Under the pieces are notes generated by a model that did not search any database, was not told where the DNA came from, and saw nothing but the letters and a program-made list of their open reading frames with translations. Made by a program: the position numbers and the translations under genes. 64,000 bases of DNA from Sphingomonas sp. IC081 (GTDB lineage: Bacteria; Pseudomonadota; Alphaproteobacteria; Sphingomonadales; Sphingomonadaceae): the NCBI RefSeq assembly GCF_006874585.1, contig NZ_CP029761.1, positions 1,189,001 to 1,253,000 of the forward strand. Direction: 5' to 3'. Each line of letters opens with the position of its first letter. Position 1 is the stretch's first letter. Positions 9,506 through 18,090 of this stretch are shown here, piece after piece.

Positions 9506-10465
9506 CTAATGCTGATAACCCAGCCGATCCGGCAGCGAGATCGGCGAACCCTTCCATTCCAGAACGATGCCGCTGCCTTCGGAAACCGTACCGATGGCGT
9601 GGATTTGCGTATCCAGCCCCTTGGCTGCGGCGCGCAAATAGGCGCTGTTCACCGGCGGGGCGGTGAACAGCAGGACGTAGTCGTCTCCCGCCGTCATCGC
9701 GGCGATGCGCTGTTCGACATTGTCCCCGGCGACAGCGCGATAGGCGCCTGAAAGCGGGACTTCGGAGGCATCGAAATGGATGGCGACGCCGCTGGCATCG
9801 GCCATGCGCCGCGCGTCGATCAGCAGGCCGTCCGATACGTCCATCATCGCGCTGGTGAGCGGGGCGAGCGCGGCGCCCAGCGCCGGTTCGGGCATTGGGC
9901 GGCGATAGCGGTCGATCAGCCAGTCATGGTCGGGGCTGACGTCCTTCACCCGGTCCGACAGCAGCGCCAGGCCGAGGCCGGAATCGCCCAGCGTGCCGCT
10001 GCACCAGACCACATCGCCCGCCTGCGCGCCGCTGCGGGAGGGCACCGGCACGTCTTCGATGCCCCGGCCGATGGCGGTGAGCGAGAAGCTGCGCGCCGAA
10101 CCGCGCGGCATGCGCACGGTGTCGCCGCCCAGCAGCGGCAGGCGGAAATGGCGGCAGGCCTGATCCATGCCGCCGAGAAAGGCGCGGTCCCACTCGTCCT
10201 CGCCCAATGCGTGGGACTTGAGGCAGCCCAATGGCTCGGCGCCCTTGGCGGCAAGGTCCGACGCGTTCACCGCCACCAGTTTCCAGGCGATGCTTTCGGG
10301 CGAGTCGTCGGGCAGGAAGTGGATGCCCTCGACCAGCGTGTCCATCGTCAGGACCAGCTTTTCGCCGCCGATTTCGAGCACGGCGGCATCGTCCGCAAGG
10401 CCGCGCGCGGCCGGGCTGACGGCAATGGCGCGCAGGGCTTCGATGAAGGCGAATTCGCGGGTCAT
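9506..10465 (-). CDS. thiL: Thiamine-monophosphate kinase
   Basis: Phosphorylates thiamine phosphate to the cofactor thiamine diphosphate, using ATP, in the cytoplasm. The 319-residue product carries the ThiL/PurM-type motifs GLADDAAVL, TMDTLVEGIHF, NASDLAAKGAEP, GGDTVR and DVSDGLL. The start is the ATG before TREFAFIEALR; an upstream extension would read through a perfect hairpin and has no homology character. It follows nusB by 70 bp in the same direction, the nusB-thiL order seen in many proteobacteria. A strong hairpin ends 6 nt before the start codon and leaves little room for a free ribosome binding site. Confidence 0.95.
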   Translation of the reverse strand: MTREFAFIEALRAIAVSPAARGLADDAAVLEIGGEKLVLTMDTLVEGIHFLPDDSPESIAWKLVAVNASDLAAKGAEPLGCLKSHALGEDEWDRAFLGGMDQACRHFRLPLLGGDTVRMPRGSARSFSLTAIGRGIEDVPVPSRSGAQAGDVVWCSGTLGDSGLGLALLSDRVKDVSPDHDWLIDRYRRPMPEPALGAALAPLTSAMMDVSDGLLIDARRMADASGVAIHFDASEVPLSGAYRAVAGDNVEQRIAAMTAGDDYVLLFTAPPVNSAYLRAAAKGLDTQIHAIGTVSEGSGIVLEWKGSPISLPDRLGYQH

Positions 10466-10471
10466 GGAAAT

Positions 10472-10499
10472 GACAATGGGCCCGGCAGGGCCCATTGTC
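10472..10499 (-). promoter_or_regulatory. Perfect 12-bp hairpin directly upstream of thiL
   Basis: GACAATGGGCCC and its exact complement are separated by a 4-nt loop. The structure lies between the nusB stop and the thiL start and ends 6 nt from the thiL ATG. No U-tract follows (ATTTCC, then the start), so it is more likely to affect thiL translation or message stability than to be a normal terminator. It shows no conserved TPP riboswitch core. Confidence 0.7.
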
Positions 10500-10535
10500 G
10501 AGATCGGGTGTGGGCGCCGATGCTGCGCAAAAAGC

Positions 10536-10991
10536 TCAGCGAACGGCCTTGGCGACGGCATCAAGCACGCCGTTGACGAACTTCGCCTCGCGCGCGTCGA
10601 AGAAGGCGTGGGCGACGTCGAGATATTCGCCGATCGCCGCGCCGGTCGGCACGTCGGGGCGGGCCAGCAGTTCGTAAACGCCGGCGCGCAGGATCTGCAG
10701 CATGGTCTTGTCGAGACGGGCGAGCGACCAGCCTTCGGCGAGCTTGCCGGAGAGCAGTTCGTCGATCTCGTCGCGGCGGGCGATCACGCCCTTCACCACG
10801 TCGTCGAAGAAGGCGACTTCGGCCTTGGCGTACTGTTCCTCGTCGATTTCCGCGCCAAGCCGGTGGCGGTGGAATTCGTCGAGCAGGATGGCCTGCGCGG
10901 TGCCTTCCATCTCGAACTGGTAGAGGGCCTGGACGGCGGCAAGGCGGGCGGCCGAGCGGGCCTGCTTGGAATTGGGCTGGGGATTGCTCAT
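10536..10991 (-). CDS. nusB: Transcription antitermination factor NusB
   Basis: Binds the boxA RNA with NusE (S10) in the rRNA antitermination complex. The 151-residue protein has the all-helical NusB fold with RSAARLAAVQALYQ at the start and an alpha-proteobacterial C-terminus EAKFVNGVLDAVAKA. Its start overlaps the hisD stop by 4 bp, so it is expressed as part of the hisG-hisD-nusB-thiL operon. Length is normal for the family. Confidence 0.95.
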   Translation of the reverse strand: MSNPQPNSKQARSAARLAAVQALYQFEMEGTAQAILLDEFHRHRLGAEIDEEQYAKAEVAFFDDVVKGVIARRDEIDELLSGKLAEGWSLARLDKTMLQILRAGVYELLARPDVPTGAAIGEYLDVAHAFFDAREAKFVNGVLDAVAKAVR

Positions 10992-12277
10992 TGGGAAAGT
11001 CTCACGGAAATGGAGCGCGCGTGCGCGGGAAGCCCTTCGGCATCGGCAAGGGCAACGGCGGCGGGGCCAATGGCCTCAAGCGCCGCAGAATCGAGCTGGA
11101 TGAAGCTGGTGCGCTTCATGAAATCAAGGACCGAAAGGCCCGAGGCGAACCGCGCGCGGCGCCCGGTGGGCAGCACGTGGTTGGGACCGGCGACGTAATC
11201 GCCCACCGCTTCGGGGGTCATGCGGCCCAGGAACACCGATCCGGCGTGGCGGATCCGGCGGAACAGGCTTTCGGGATCGTCGGTGGCGATCTCGACATGT
11301 TCGGCGGCAAGCGCATCGGCCAGCGCCGGAGCCTCGTCGAAGCTCTCGACGACGACGATGACGCCGTAGTCGTTCCACGACTGGCGCGCGGTCGCCTCGG
11401 TGGCGAGGGCGGAGAGTTCGACCTCCACCGCCTCGGCCACGGCGTCCGCGTAGGCGGCATCGTCGGTGATGAGGATCGACTGCGAGGTCGGATCGTGCTC
11501 CGCCTGGCTCAGCAGGTCGGCGGCGATGCGGCGTGGTTCGTTCTTCGCATCCGCGATGACGAGAATTTCGCTGGGCCCGGCCACCATGTCGATGCCGACA
11601 ACGCCGTAGAGCTGGCGCTTGGCTTCGGCCACCCAGGCATTGCCGGGGCCGGTGATGACGTCGACGGGCGCGATCCGCTCGGTGCCATAGGCCAGCGCGC
11701 CGACGGCATGGGCGCCGCCCACGCGCCAGACTTCGTCGACACCGGCAAGATGCGCGGCAGCAAGGACAAGCGCATTGACTTCGCCCTTGGGGGTCGGCGT
11801 GACGACCACGAGACGCTCGACGCCCGCGACTTTGGCGGGGATCGCGTTCATCAGCATCGAGGAAGGATAGGCCGCGCGGCCGCCCGGCACATAGAGCCCG
11901 GCGGCGTCGACCGCGCGCCACACGGCACCGAGGCGCACACCGGCGGCATCGGTATAGTCGCGGTTCTCGGGAAGCTGGGCGCCGTGATAAGCGCGGATGC
12001 GCTCCGCCGCGAGTTCGAGCGCCTCGCGCAGTTCGGGCTTGAGAGCCTCGAACGCGGCGCGGCAGGTTTCGGCGTCGATGCGCCAGCCGGTCTGGTCGAG
12101 ATCGTGGCCGTCGAACCGCGCGGTGTAATCGGCCAGCGCCGCGTCACCGCGCTCCCGCACGGCGGCAAGGATGTCGGCGACGTCACGCGCGACATCGGTG
12201 GCGCTCTCGCGGCGGTCGGCAACGACGCGCCGGAAGGCTTCGGCGAAGCCCGCGTCCTGGCTGTAGAGACGCTGCAT
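10988..12277 (-). CDS. hisD: Histidinol dehydrogenase
   Basis: Catalyses the last two steps of histidine synthesis, oxidising L-histidinol to L-histidine with NAD+. The 429-residue product is full length. Family motifs seen are GPGNAWVAEAKRQLYG, IDMVAGPSEIL, the zinc-ligand region SQAEHDPTSQS and GPNHVLPTGRRARF. The start codon overlaps the final base of the hisG stop. It is co-directional and coupled with hisG upstream and nusB downstream. Confidence 0.97.
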   Translation of the reverse strand: MQRLYSQDAGFAEAFRRVVADRRESATDVARDVADILAAVRERGDAALADYTARFDGHDLDQTGWRIDAETCRAAFEALKPELREALELAAERIRAYHGAQLPENRDYTDAAGVRLGAVWRAVDAAGLYVPGGRAAYPSSMLMNAIPAKVAGVERLVVVTPTPKGEVNALVLAAAHLAGVDEVWRVGGAHAVGALAYGTERIAPVDVITGPGNAWVAEAKRQLYGVVGIDMVAGPSEILVIADAKNEPRRIAADLLSQAEHDPTSQSILITDDAAYADAVAEAVEVELSALATEATARQSWNDYGVIVVVESFDEAPALADALAAEHVEIATDDPESLFRRIRHAGSVFLGRMTPEAVGDYVAGPNHVLPTGRRARFASGLSVLDFMKRTSFIQLDSAALEAIGPAAVALADAEGLPAHARSISVRLSQ

Positions 12278-12933
12278 CAGGCGGCGACCTTGCGTTCGGC
12301 GACGAGTGCGCGGAAGGCATCGACCAGTGCGGCGACACGCTCGTCGGTCTTGAGGGCGGCGCGGTTGACGATCAGGCGCGCGGAAATGTCGAGGATGCGG
12401 CTCGTCTCGACGAGGCCGTTTTCCTTGAGGGTGCGGCCCGTGGAGACGAGATCGACGATGCGGCTCGACAGGCCGAGCGAAGGCGCCAGTTCCATCGCGC
12501 CGTTCAGCTTCACCACTTCGGCCTGCACGCCGAGCTTCTCGTAGTGCTTGCGCGTCAGGTTCGGATACTTGCTGGCCACCCGCAAGTGCGACGGCAGGGC
12601 GCCGCCCTGTTCGCCTTCGCGCTCGGCAACCGAGAGGCGGCAGTGGCCGATATCGAGATCAACCGGGGCGTAGAGATCGGGGTAGGCGAACTCTTCCACC
12701 ACGTCGGAACCGACGATGCCGACTTGCGCCGCGCCATGAGCCACGAAGGTCGCGACGTCGAACGCGCGCACGCGGATCAGGCGCATGTCGCTGTTCTCGC
12801 ACGCAAAAGAGAGCGCGCGCGACTTCTTGTCGTGGAACTCCGCCTCGGGCACCACGCCGGCGTGCGCCATCAGCGGCAGCGCTTCGTCGAGGATTCGGCC
12901 CTTAGGCACGGCAAAGATCAAGGGTGTCGGCAT
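12277..12933 (-). CDS. hisG: ATP phosphoribosyltransferase, short form
   Basis: Catalyses the first step of histidine synthesis, joining ATP and PRPP. At 218 residues it is the short form, which lacks the C-terminal ACT-like histidine-binding domain. Short HisG enzymes need the HisRS-like partner HisZ for activity and feedback control; no hisZ is in this window. Family sequence includes [28 protein letters not shown] and the PRPP loop area [14 protein letters not shown]. It is the first gene of the operon. Confidence 0.95.
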   Translation of the reverse strand: MPTPLIFAVPKGRILDEALPLMAHAGVVPEAEFHDKKSRALSFACENSDMRLIRVRAFDVATFVAHGAAQVGIVGSDVVEEFAYPDLYAPVDLDIGHCRLSVAEREGEQGGALPSHLRVASKYPNLTRKHYEKLGVQAEVVKLNGAMELAPSLGLSSRIVDLVSTGRTLKENGLVETSRILDISARLIVNRAALKTDERVAALVDAFRALVAERKVAA

Positions 12934-12993
12934 GGTGCGCGCATGTAGGCTGGGAGCGCGAAAAGGGCAACCGGCGATAAAACCGGTGCGCGT

Positions 12994-13112
12994 CGGTTTG
13001 GAAAATGCCCGTTGGACGCTCTTGTGGCCGGTACCAGCCCGCTCCCCAATCTGGTCACCTGATAGGGGACCGAGCGGGAGCGGGCTGGTACCGCCAAATC
13101 CAAGTGCTTACT
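12994..13112. repeat. Multi-hairpin intergenic repeat, copy A
   Basis: Contains a long stem, GGTACCAGCCCGCTCCC pairing with GGGAGCGGGCTGGTACC (about 13030-13046 and 13077-13093), around a small inner hairpin. It is preceded by GTTTGGAAAATGCCC, the same entry sequence as copies near 20683 and 46083. It fills most of the space between hisG and the bolA-like gene. Confidence 0.7.
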
Positions 13113-13389
13113 CTCCCGGCGCGCGGGCCTTGATGGCGACGGCGTGGACGCGGTTGCCGGGAATGTCGCCCAGCGCGGCGTTGACGAGGCGCTGGCGCTG
13201 GAGGCGCGAGACACCGGCAAAGGCAGGGCTTTCGATCGCAATCGTGAAGTGCGATTCGCCGCTGCCGTCATCACCGGAATGGCCGCGGTGCGTGGCGGAA
13301 TCGTTGATCACGTCAAGCTGCGTGGGGGCGAAGGCGGCGACCAGCAGTTGCCGCATTTCCTGTTCGAGTGGTCCGTTCATGGCTTCCAT
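13108..13389 (-). CDS. BolA family protein
   Basis: A 93-residue BolA/IbaG-type protein. These partner with monothiol glutaredoxins and take part in iron-sulfur cluster trafficking. It has the BolA core DVINDSATHRGHSG, then ESHFTIAIESPAF and the C-terminal VHAVAIKARAPGE. A second ATG three codons inside (13380) is an equally plausible start; neither has an ideal ribosome binding site. It is divergent from the J-domain gene, with only about 30 bp between starts, so their promoters must overlap or lie within each other's coding region. Confidence 0.9.
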   Translation of the reverse strand: MEAMNGPLEQEMRQLLVAAFAPTQLDVINDSATHRGHSGDDGSGESHFTIAIESPAFAGVSRLQRQRLVNAALGDIPGNRVHAVAIKARAPGE

Positions 13390-13419
13390 TTAGGCGCTCG
13401 ATCCCCCATCTGGAAGCCG

Positions 13420-14022
13420 GTGAGACATTCTAGATTTCATGGAAGGGTCGAATCCGGCGGGCGCGTGTGCAGTTGGCCGGGGTGCGACGAGGCGGGCGAG
13501 TTCCGCGCGCCGGGCGGGCGCACGCCCAGTTTCGACGGGCCGGGCGACTATCGCTGGTTCTGCCTCGACCATGTGCGCGAGTTCAATTCGGGATACGACT
13601 ATTTCGACGGCATGAGCGCGGAAGAGATCTTCCGGGCGCAGTCGCCGCTGCATGGCTGGGAGACGCAGACGCGCGCGTTCCGGCCCGATGCGGGGGTGGA
13701 CGGGGCGCCGAAATGGGCCGATTTCGCCGATCCGCTGGATGCGATCAGCGGGCGGGCAAGGGCGCATATGCGTCAGCGTCAGGCCGACATGAAGGCGGAC
13801 ATGCACCCGCAAAACGCCCGTTTCACGCCGGACGAGCGCCGTGCGCTGGGGGTGCTGGGGCTGGACGGCAGCATTGATCGCAAGACTTTGCGCCTGCGCT
13901 ACACGCGGCTGCTGCGCCAGTATCACCCGGACCACAACGGCGGTGATCATGGCCACGCAAGCAGGCTGCAATCGGTGGTCGAGGCCTATCAGCTGCTCAA
14001 CAAGGCCAGCGCCTTCACCTGA
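13420..14022 (+). CDS. J-domain (DnaJ-like) protein with N-terminal cysteine motif
   Basis: A 200-residue protein with a C-terminal J domain (about residues 140-196) that includes the HPD motif in LLRQYHPDHNGG; J domains stimulate DnaK ATPase. The N-terminal half carries CSWPGC and a later FCLDH, a possible metal site, then FNSGYDYFDGM. I chose GTG because GGAAG lies just upstream and because the next upstream candidate would overlap bolA on the opposite strand. The stop TGA directly abuts the stop of the convergent GFA-like gene (TGATCA across both). In other alphaproteobacteria this gene typically sits between bolA and cobS. Confidence 0.88.
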   Translation: MRHSRFHGRVESGGRVCSWPGCDEAGEFRAPGGRTPSFDGPGDYRWFCLDHVREFNSGYDYFDGMSAEEIFRAQSPLHGWETQTRAFRPDAGVDGAPKWADFADPLDAISGRARAHMRQRQADMKADMHPQNARFTPDERRALGVLGLDGSIDRKTLRLRYTRLLRQYHPDHNGGDHGHASRLQSVVEAYQLLNKASAFT

Positions 14023-14508
14023 TCAGCCGCTGCGCAGGACTTTCCAGCGGGCCGCCGCATTGTCGCCGTAGATCCGCACCACGTCCTTGCCGGAATAGAA
14101 CACTTCGTACTGTTCGGCCCGTTCGGGGAGCACGACCCATGGTTGCCTGCTCCCCGTGAAGATATGCACGTCGGGCGGGAAGGCATCGGGATGGTCGAGC
14201 GTGCCGACGCGGACGTAAGCGGCCCTGTCGCCCGCGCCGCCGTAGTGGCTCCAGAGCGCGACCTTGCAGGCGGGGCAGCGCAGGATCGCCTGCCCCTTGC
14301 CGCTGAGCGACGGCGTCTCGATGCGTTCCGGCGCGGTCTTGCCGACCAGTTCCACCCGGTCCGCCTCGATCACCGCGTTGAGGGCGCAGGCACTGCCGGT
14401 TTCGCGCTGGCACCAGCGGCAATGGCAGCAGTGGACAACGATGGGGTCGTCCAGCAGCCGGTAGCGGACCTGGCCGCAGGTGCAGCCGCCCTCGGCGCCC
14501 TCGCTCAA
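14023..14508 (-). CDS. GFA family (glutathione-dependent formaldehyde-activating-like) protein
   Basis: A 161-residue GFA/CENP-V domain protein that probably binds zinc. Metal-ligand cysteines are visible: GGCTCGQVRY, HCCHCRWCQRETG and RCPACKVALW. Some members help glutathione react with formaldehyde, but most have unknown substrates. The proposed start is TTG, overlapping the stop of the SRPBCC gene (TTGA). An ATG start is not available without running far into that gene. It is the last gene of the detoxification-type operon. Confidence 0.85.
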   Translation of the reverse strand: MSEGAEGGCTCGQVRYRLLDDPIVVHCCHCRWCQRETGSACALNAVIEADRVELVGKTAPERIETPSLSGKGQAILRCPACKVALWSHYGGAGDRAAYVRVGTLDHPDAFPPDVHIFTGSRQPWVVLPERAEQYEVFYSGKDVVRIYGDNAAARWKVLRSG

Positions 14509-14969
14509 GAGACTTTGCCTTCGCAGATTTCGGCAAGCTGATCGGCGCAGGCCGACCAGCCCTGTGCGAAGCCCATGTCCGCGTGCTGCTGCATGGTTTC
14601 GGCGTTCCAGTGGCGGGCGCGGGCGGTGTAGCGGGTGCCGCTGCCTTCGGGTTCGACTTCCCAGATGCCGATCATGAAGGGGCCGGATGGCTGGAACTCG
14701 CCGGTCACGGCGTCGGTCGTGACGAAACGGCGGCCTTCGTCGTAGGCGAGATAGATACCGTTCTGCGGCGCGACTTCGCCTTCGGGGCCGTACATCGTCA
14801 TGCGGCAGACGCCGCCGGGGCGCTTGTCCTGCTCGTCCACTTCGACGCGCCAGGGCCGGGGGCACCACCATTCTTCCTGCCGGTTGGCGAGAACGTCCCA
14901 GACTTCGGCGACAGGCGCGTCGATATGGCGGGTGATCGACAGTTCGTGGTTGGTCGCGCTCACGGGCAT
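14505..14969 (-). CDS. SRPBCC (AHSA1-like) domain protein
   Basis: A 154-residue START-like/AHSA1 ligand-binding fold protein. Its hydrophobic cavity usually binds or transforms small apolar molecules. Family features include the opening HELSITRHIDAPVAEVWDVL, the ...PGGVCRMTMYGPEG... strand region and the C-terminal helix QGWSACADQLAEICE. The start is the ATG 16 bp after the upstream glutathione transferase gene. It is coupled to the GFA-like gene downstream. Confidence 0.85.
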   Translation of the reverse strand: MPVSATNHELSITRHIDAPVAEVWDVLANRQEEWWCPRPWRVEVDEQDKRPGGVCRMTMYGPEGEVAPQNGIYLAYDEGRRFVTTDAVTGEFQPSGPFMIGIWEVEPEGSGTRYTARARHWNAETMQQHADMGFAQGWSACADQLAEICEGKVS

Positions 14970-14985
14970 CTCTCCGAATGTGGTG

Positions 14986-15651
14986 TCAGTCGCGGTCGGG
15001 CGCTCCGAGCGGGAAGTAGGAGCGGTACGGGCGGGCATCGTCCACGCAGCGCGCAACCGGGGGCAGGGCCAGCAGATGCGCACGCCATTGCCGCAGGCGG
15101 GGCAGTTCTTCGGGGATCGGGTGGACCCAGTCGGCATAGAACAGCGAAGGCGCCGCCGCGCATTCGATCAGCGTGACATGGTCCATTGCCGGATAGAACT
15201 GCAGCCAGCCTTCCAGCCAGGCGTAGCTGCGTTCGAGCCGGCCACGCGCTTCGGTGCAGCGGGCCATGTCCGGCGCATCGGGCGAGCGGATATGTTCGTC
15301 CACGACCACCTGCATCACGTTCATCACGTAATTGTCGAAGACCCGATCGAGCATGCGGATCGCGGTGGCGGCGTCGGGGTCTTCCGGGATCAGCGTGCCT
15401 GCGCCGATATGATGGCGGTCGAGATATTCGAGGATCGACGTCGTTTCGAAGAGCAGGTTCTCGCCATCGCGCAGCACCGGGAACTTGCCTTGCGGCCCGG
15501 CGGTCTGGACAACCTCAACGTTTTCCGGATGGTCGGGGCCGACCAGGCGGAACGTGAATGGCACCTCGTAGGCGTAGAGCGCGATCAGCACCTTCCAGGT
15601 GTAGGACGAGAAGGGATGGCCAAAGAGTTCGAGGCTGGGGCCGGGATTCAT
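14986..15651 (-). CDS. Glutathione S-transferase family protein
   Basis: A 221-residue cytosolic GST. The N-terminal thioredoxin-like domain has LELFGHPFSSYTWKVLIAL, then GKFPVLRDGENLLFETTSI with the conserved cis-proline and Glu/Thr that bind glutathione. An all-helical C-terminal domain follows. The substrate is not predictable. Its start overlaps the stop of the PhnB-like gene by 4 bp, so it is translationally coupled in the operon. Confidence 0.9.
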   Translation of the reverse strand: MNPGPSLELFGHPFSSYTWKVLIALYAYEVPFTFRLVGPDHPENVEVVQTAGPQGKFPVLRDGENLLFETTSILEYLDRHHIGAGTLIPEDPDAATAIRMLDRVFDNYVMNVMQVVVDEHIRSPDAPDMARCTEARGRLERSYAWLEGWLQFYPAMDHVTLIECAAAPSLFYADWVHPIPEELPRLRQWRAHLLALPPVARCVDDARPYRSYFPLGAPDRD

Positions 15652-16151
15652 GCGGAGGTTCCTGCCAGTGCGGCTTCGATGGCGGCTATGTCGATCTTGC
15701 GCATCGTCATCATCGCTTCCATCGCCCGCTTGGAGGCGGCGCGATCAGGATTGGTGAGGGCGTCCGACAGGGCTCTGGGCGTGATCTGCCACGACAGGCC
15801 CCACTTGTCCTTGCACCAGCCGCACTTGCTCTCCGCGCCGCCATTGCCGACGATGGCGTTCCAGTAGCGGTCGGTCTCTTCCTGCGTTTCGGTCTCCACC
15901 TGAAACGAGAAGGCCTCGCTATGCGGAAAGGCGGGGCCGCCGTTGAGGCCGAGGCACGCGATCCCCATCACCGAGAACTCGACGGTGAGCACATCACCTG
16001 CCTTGCCGTCGGGATAGTCGGCGGGTGAGCGGGTCACCGCGGTGACGAAAGTATCGGGAAACACGCCGGCGTAGAAGTTTGCCGCTTCCTGCGCCGCGCC
16101 GTCATACCACAGGCAGATCCGGTTCTTGGCCCGAGGTGCCGGCGCGGTCAT
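15648..16151 (-). CDS. PhnB-like VOC superfamily protein (3-dmu-9_3-mt type)
   Basis: A 167-residue vicinal-oxygen-chelate protein of the PhnB/3-demethylubiquinone-methyltransferase-like type. It has the family opening ICLWYDGAAQEAANFYAGVF and CGWCKDKWGLSWQITPRAL. Catalytic function is unknown for most members. It overlaps its neighbours on both sides by 4 bp (ATGA), in the middle of the operon. It carries several cysteines in the C-x-W-C segment. Confidence 0.88.
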   Translation of the reverse strand: MTAPAPRAKNRICLWYDGAAQEAANFYAGVFPDTFVTAVTRSPADYPDGKAGDVLTVEFSVMGIACLGLNGGPAFPHSEAFSFQVETETQEETDRYWNAIVGNGGAESKCGWCKDKWGLSWQITPRALSDALTNPDRAASKRAMEAMMTMRKIDIAAIEAALAGTSA

Positions 16152-16774
16152 TTTTTCATCTCGGCAATCAGCGTGTTGTCCACCGCCTTCGCGGCCTTGT
16201 AGGCGTCGCGGGCCTGAAGCCGTTCGGCATAGGCAACAAAAGCAGGGCGCGGCGGCATCGTGCCGAATGTCAGCCCCCAGTCCACCGCGCTGCCGACATA
16301 GACGTCCGCCATCGTGAAACGTGCGCCGCAGACCCAGTCACGCCCTTCGAGGTGCTTTTCCAGCGTGTTCATCGTGCGCTCGAAGCTGCCCCAGCCGGCC
16401 ATCATTTCCTGTTCGGGAGAGGGTTCGCTGTTGAAGTGGCGCGACATGACCGCCTGTTCGACCGGCCCCGAGGCGAAGAAGGTCCAGCGCAGATAGTCGG
16501 CCATTTCGGTTTCGCTGGGCAGGAGGCCGGCTTCGGGGTTCATCTCGGCCAGGTAAAGGCAGATTGCGGCGGCTTCGGTCACCACCCGGTCGCCGCTATC
16601 GGCATGATGGACAAGCGTGGGCACTTTGCCCATCGGGTTGATGTCGAGGAAGCCTGCGGGCTTATCCTTCCACTCGACAATCACCTGATCGTAGTTCGCA
16701 CCGGCTTCGTGGAGGGCCCAGCGGGCGATCTGGCCGCGCGACATGGGGTTGGTGTAGAAGGTGTAGTCTGCCAT
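16148..16774 (-). CDS. Glutathione S-transferase family protein
   Basis: A 208-residue GST, different from the other two in the operon. It has ADYTFYTNPMSRGQIARWAL with Ser/Arg near the active site, INPMGKVPTLVHH and the SNAIL-like VTEAAAICLYLAE glutathione-contact region. An ATG 13 codons upstream is in frame, but the shorter start matches family N-termini. It overlaps the PhnB-like gene by 4 bp. About 88 bp separate it from the upstream VOC gene, the widest gap in the operon. Confidence 0.9.
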   Translation of the reverse strand: MADYTFYTNPMSRGQIARWALHEAGANYDQVIVEWKDKPAGFLDINPMGKVPTLVHHADSGDRVVTEAAAICLYLAEMNPEAGLLPSETEMADYLRWTFFASGPVEQAVMSRHFNSEPSPEQEMMAGWGSFERTMNTLEKHLEGRDWVCGARFTMADVYVGSAVDWGLTFGTMPPRPAFVAYAERLQARDAYKAAKAVDNTLIAEMKK

Positions 16775-16862
16775 TCCCGGTGCTCCTCGCAGTCCATGTC
16801 CTCGATGGAACAATTATGGAACAAATGCCCGCCGTCAAGCCATGATCGACGGGCTGCCCGCA

Positions 16863-17696
16863 TCAAGCGCCCTTGGGTCCGACAACACCGAAACCTGCCC
16901 CTTGCGGGTCCATGGCAACAATGATCCACTCGCCGCCGGGGATTTCGTGCGGCCCCATCAGCACGGTTCCGCCATGGGCCTCGATCGCCGCCTTTGCCGC
17001 GGTTATGGAGGGGACGCCGAAGTAGAACAGCCACATTGCCGGTTGCTGGTCGCTCTGCCGCTGCATGATCGCGCCGAGCGTCTGTCCGTGGTGGCCGATG
17101 AAGCAGTAGTCGCCCATGTCGCCCATCGACATCTTCTCGTTGAACGTGAAGCCGAAGTGCCTGGCATAGAAGGCCATGGAGGCGGCCTGGTCGGGGCTGG
17201 CGAGTTCGTTCCAGCGCACGTGCTGGGTCTCGGTGGCGGAAAAGACATCGCTGACGGAGCCGGCATCGTCCTGATCCTGGCCATCGCTGGACAGTGATTG
17301 TCCGGCGGGGGACACCGGCTTCATCAGGTAGATCGGCACGCCTTGCGGATCGGCGACCATGGCGATGCGGCCGACCGGCAGGTCGAAGGCGGGAAGCTGC
17401 TCTCGCCCGCCGGCAGCGACGATCGCATGGACTTCGGCATCGACGTCGTCGACCGCGAGATAGGGCAGCCAGCAAGGGCGGGCGCCGCCCATTGCCATGT
17501 CCTGCGTGATCTCCATCGCACCGCCGGCCATGCCGCCGTCGTCGCGGCCGATCATGCGATAGTTCATGTCCTCGGCATCAGGATAGGCATCGGGCGAGAT
17601 CGTCCAGCCGACCACCGCCTTGTAGAAGACGGCGGCGCCGTCGATGTCGCTGGTGAGAAGCTCGTACCAGATGAAGCTGCCGACCGGGTTGCCCAT
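16863..17696 (-). CDS. Two-domain VOC (glyoxalase-like) protein
   Basis: A 277-residue protein with two VOC/glyoxalase repeats, residues about 5-125 (FIWYELLTSDIDGAAVFYK) and 150-275 (WNELASPDQAASMAFYARHF). It resembles the mycobacterial CFP-30B type. Metal-ligand positions are not fully clear. The chosen ATG has GGGAG 8 nt upstream. An ATG two codons earlier would overlap the previous stop (ATGA), but it lies too close to the same binding site. It is part of the detoxification-type operon. Confidence 0.87.
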   Translation of the reverse strand: MGNPVGSFIWYELLTSDIDGAAVFYKAVVGWTISPDAYPDAEDMNYRMIGRDDGGMAGGAMEITQDMAMGGARPCWLPYLAVDDVDAEVHAIVAAGGREQLPAFDLPVGRIAMVADPQGVPIYLMKPVSPAGQSLSSDGQDQDDAGSVSDVFSATETQHVRWNELASPDQAASMAFYARHFGFTFNEKMSMGDMGDYCFIGHHGQTLGAIMQRQSDQQPAMWLFYFGVPSITAAKAAIEAHGGTVLMGPHEIPGGEWIIVAMDPQGAGFGVVGPKGA

Positions 17697-17698
17697 CG

Positions 17699-18070
17699 TC
17701 ATTCTCCCACCGCGACGACGCGCTGGAACCCGCCGAAGATCATCCGGGCGCCGTCGAACGGGGGCGGATTGGTCTGCGGGTCGAAGCGCGGGTCGTTTTT
17801 CATCAGTTCGCCGAGCAGGCCCATCTGGCGGTCGCGGGTTTCCTTGTCGGGCCATTCGATCCAGCTGAAGCAGACCGTCTCGTCCTCCCTGGCGGCGACG
17901 GCGCGATGGAAATCGGTCTGCTTGCCGTGGGGAACGTCGTCGCCCCAGCATTCCCAGACGCGGATGGCGCCATATTCGATGAAATAGTCGTCGAATTCAC
18001 GCGCGTGGGCGATGAACCGGTCCTTGCTTGCAACCGGTACGGGGATCACGAAACCGTCGACATAGGCCAT
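17699..18070 (-). CDS. DUF1428 family protein
   Basis: A 123-residue protein of the DUF1428 (YbaA-like, dimeric alpha-beta barrel) family. It has the hallmark AYVDGFVIPVP start, the CWGDDVPHGKQTDF motif and the C-terminal MIFGGFQRVV. The biochemical role is unknown; related proteins are often found with stress or detoxification genes. It lies 20 bp after the first GST gene and directly before the two-domain VOC gene. Confidence 0.9.
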   Translation of the reverse strand: MAYVDGFVIPVPVASKDRFIAHAREFDDYFIEYGAIRVWECWGDDVPHGKQTDFHRAVAAREDETVCFSWIEWPDKETRDRQMGLLGELMKNDPRFDPQTNPPPFDGARMIFGGFQRVVAVGE

Positions 18071-18090
18071 GGCTGTATCTCCTGTGGGGG

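Noticed and set aside
10472..10499. TPP riboswitch before thiL
   Set aside because: The structure is one simple hairpin; the conserved thi-box sequences are absent.
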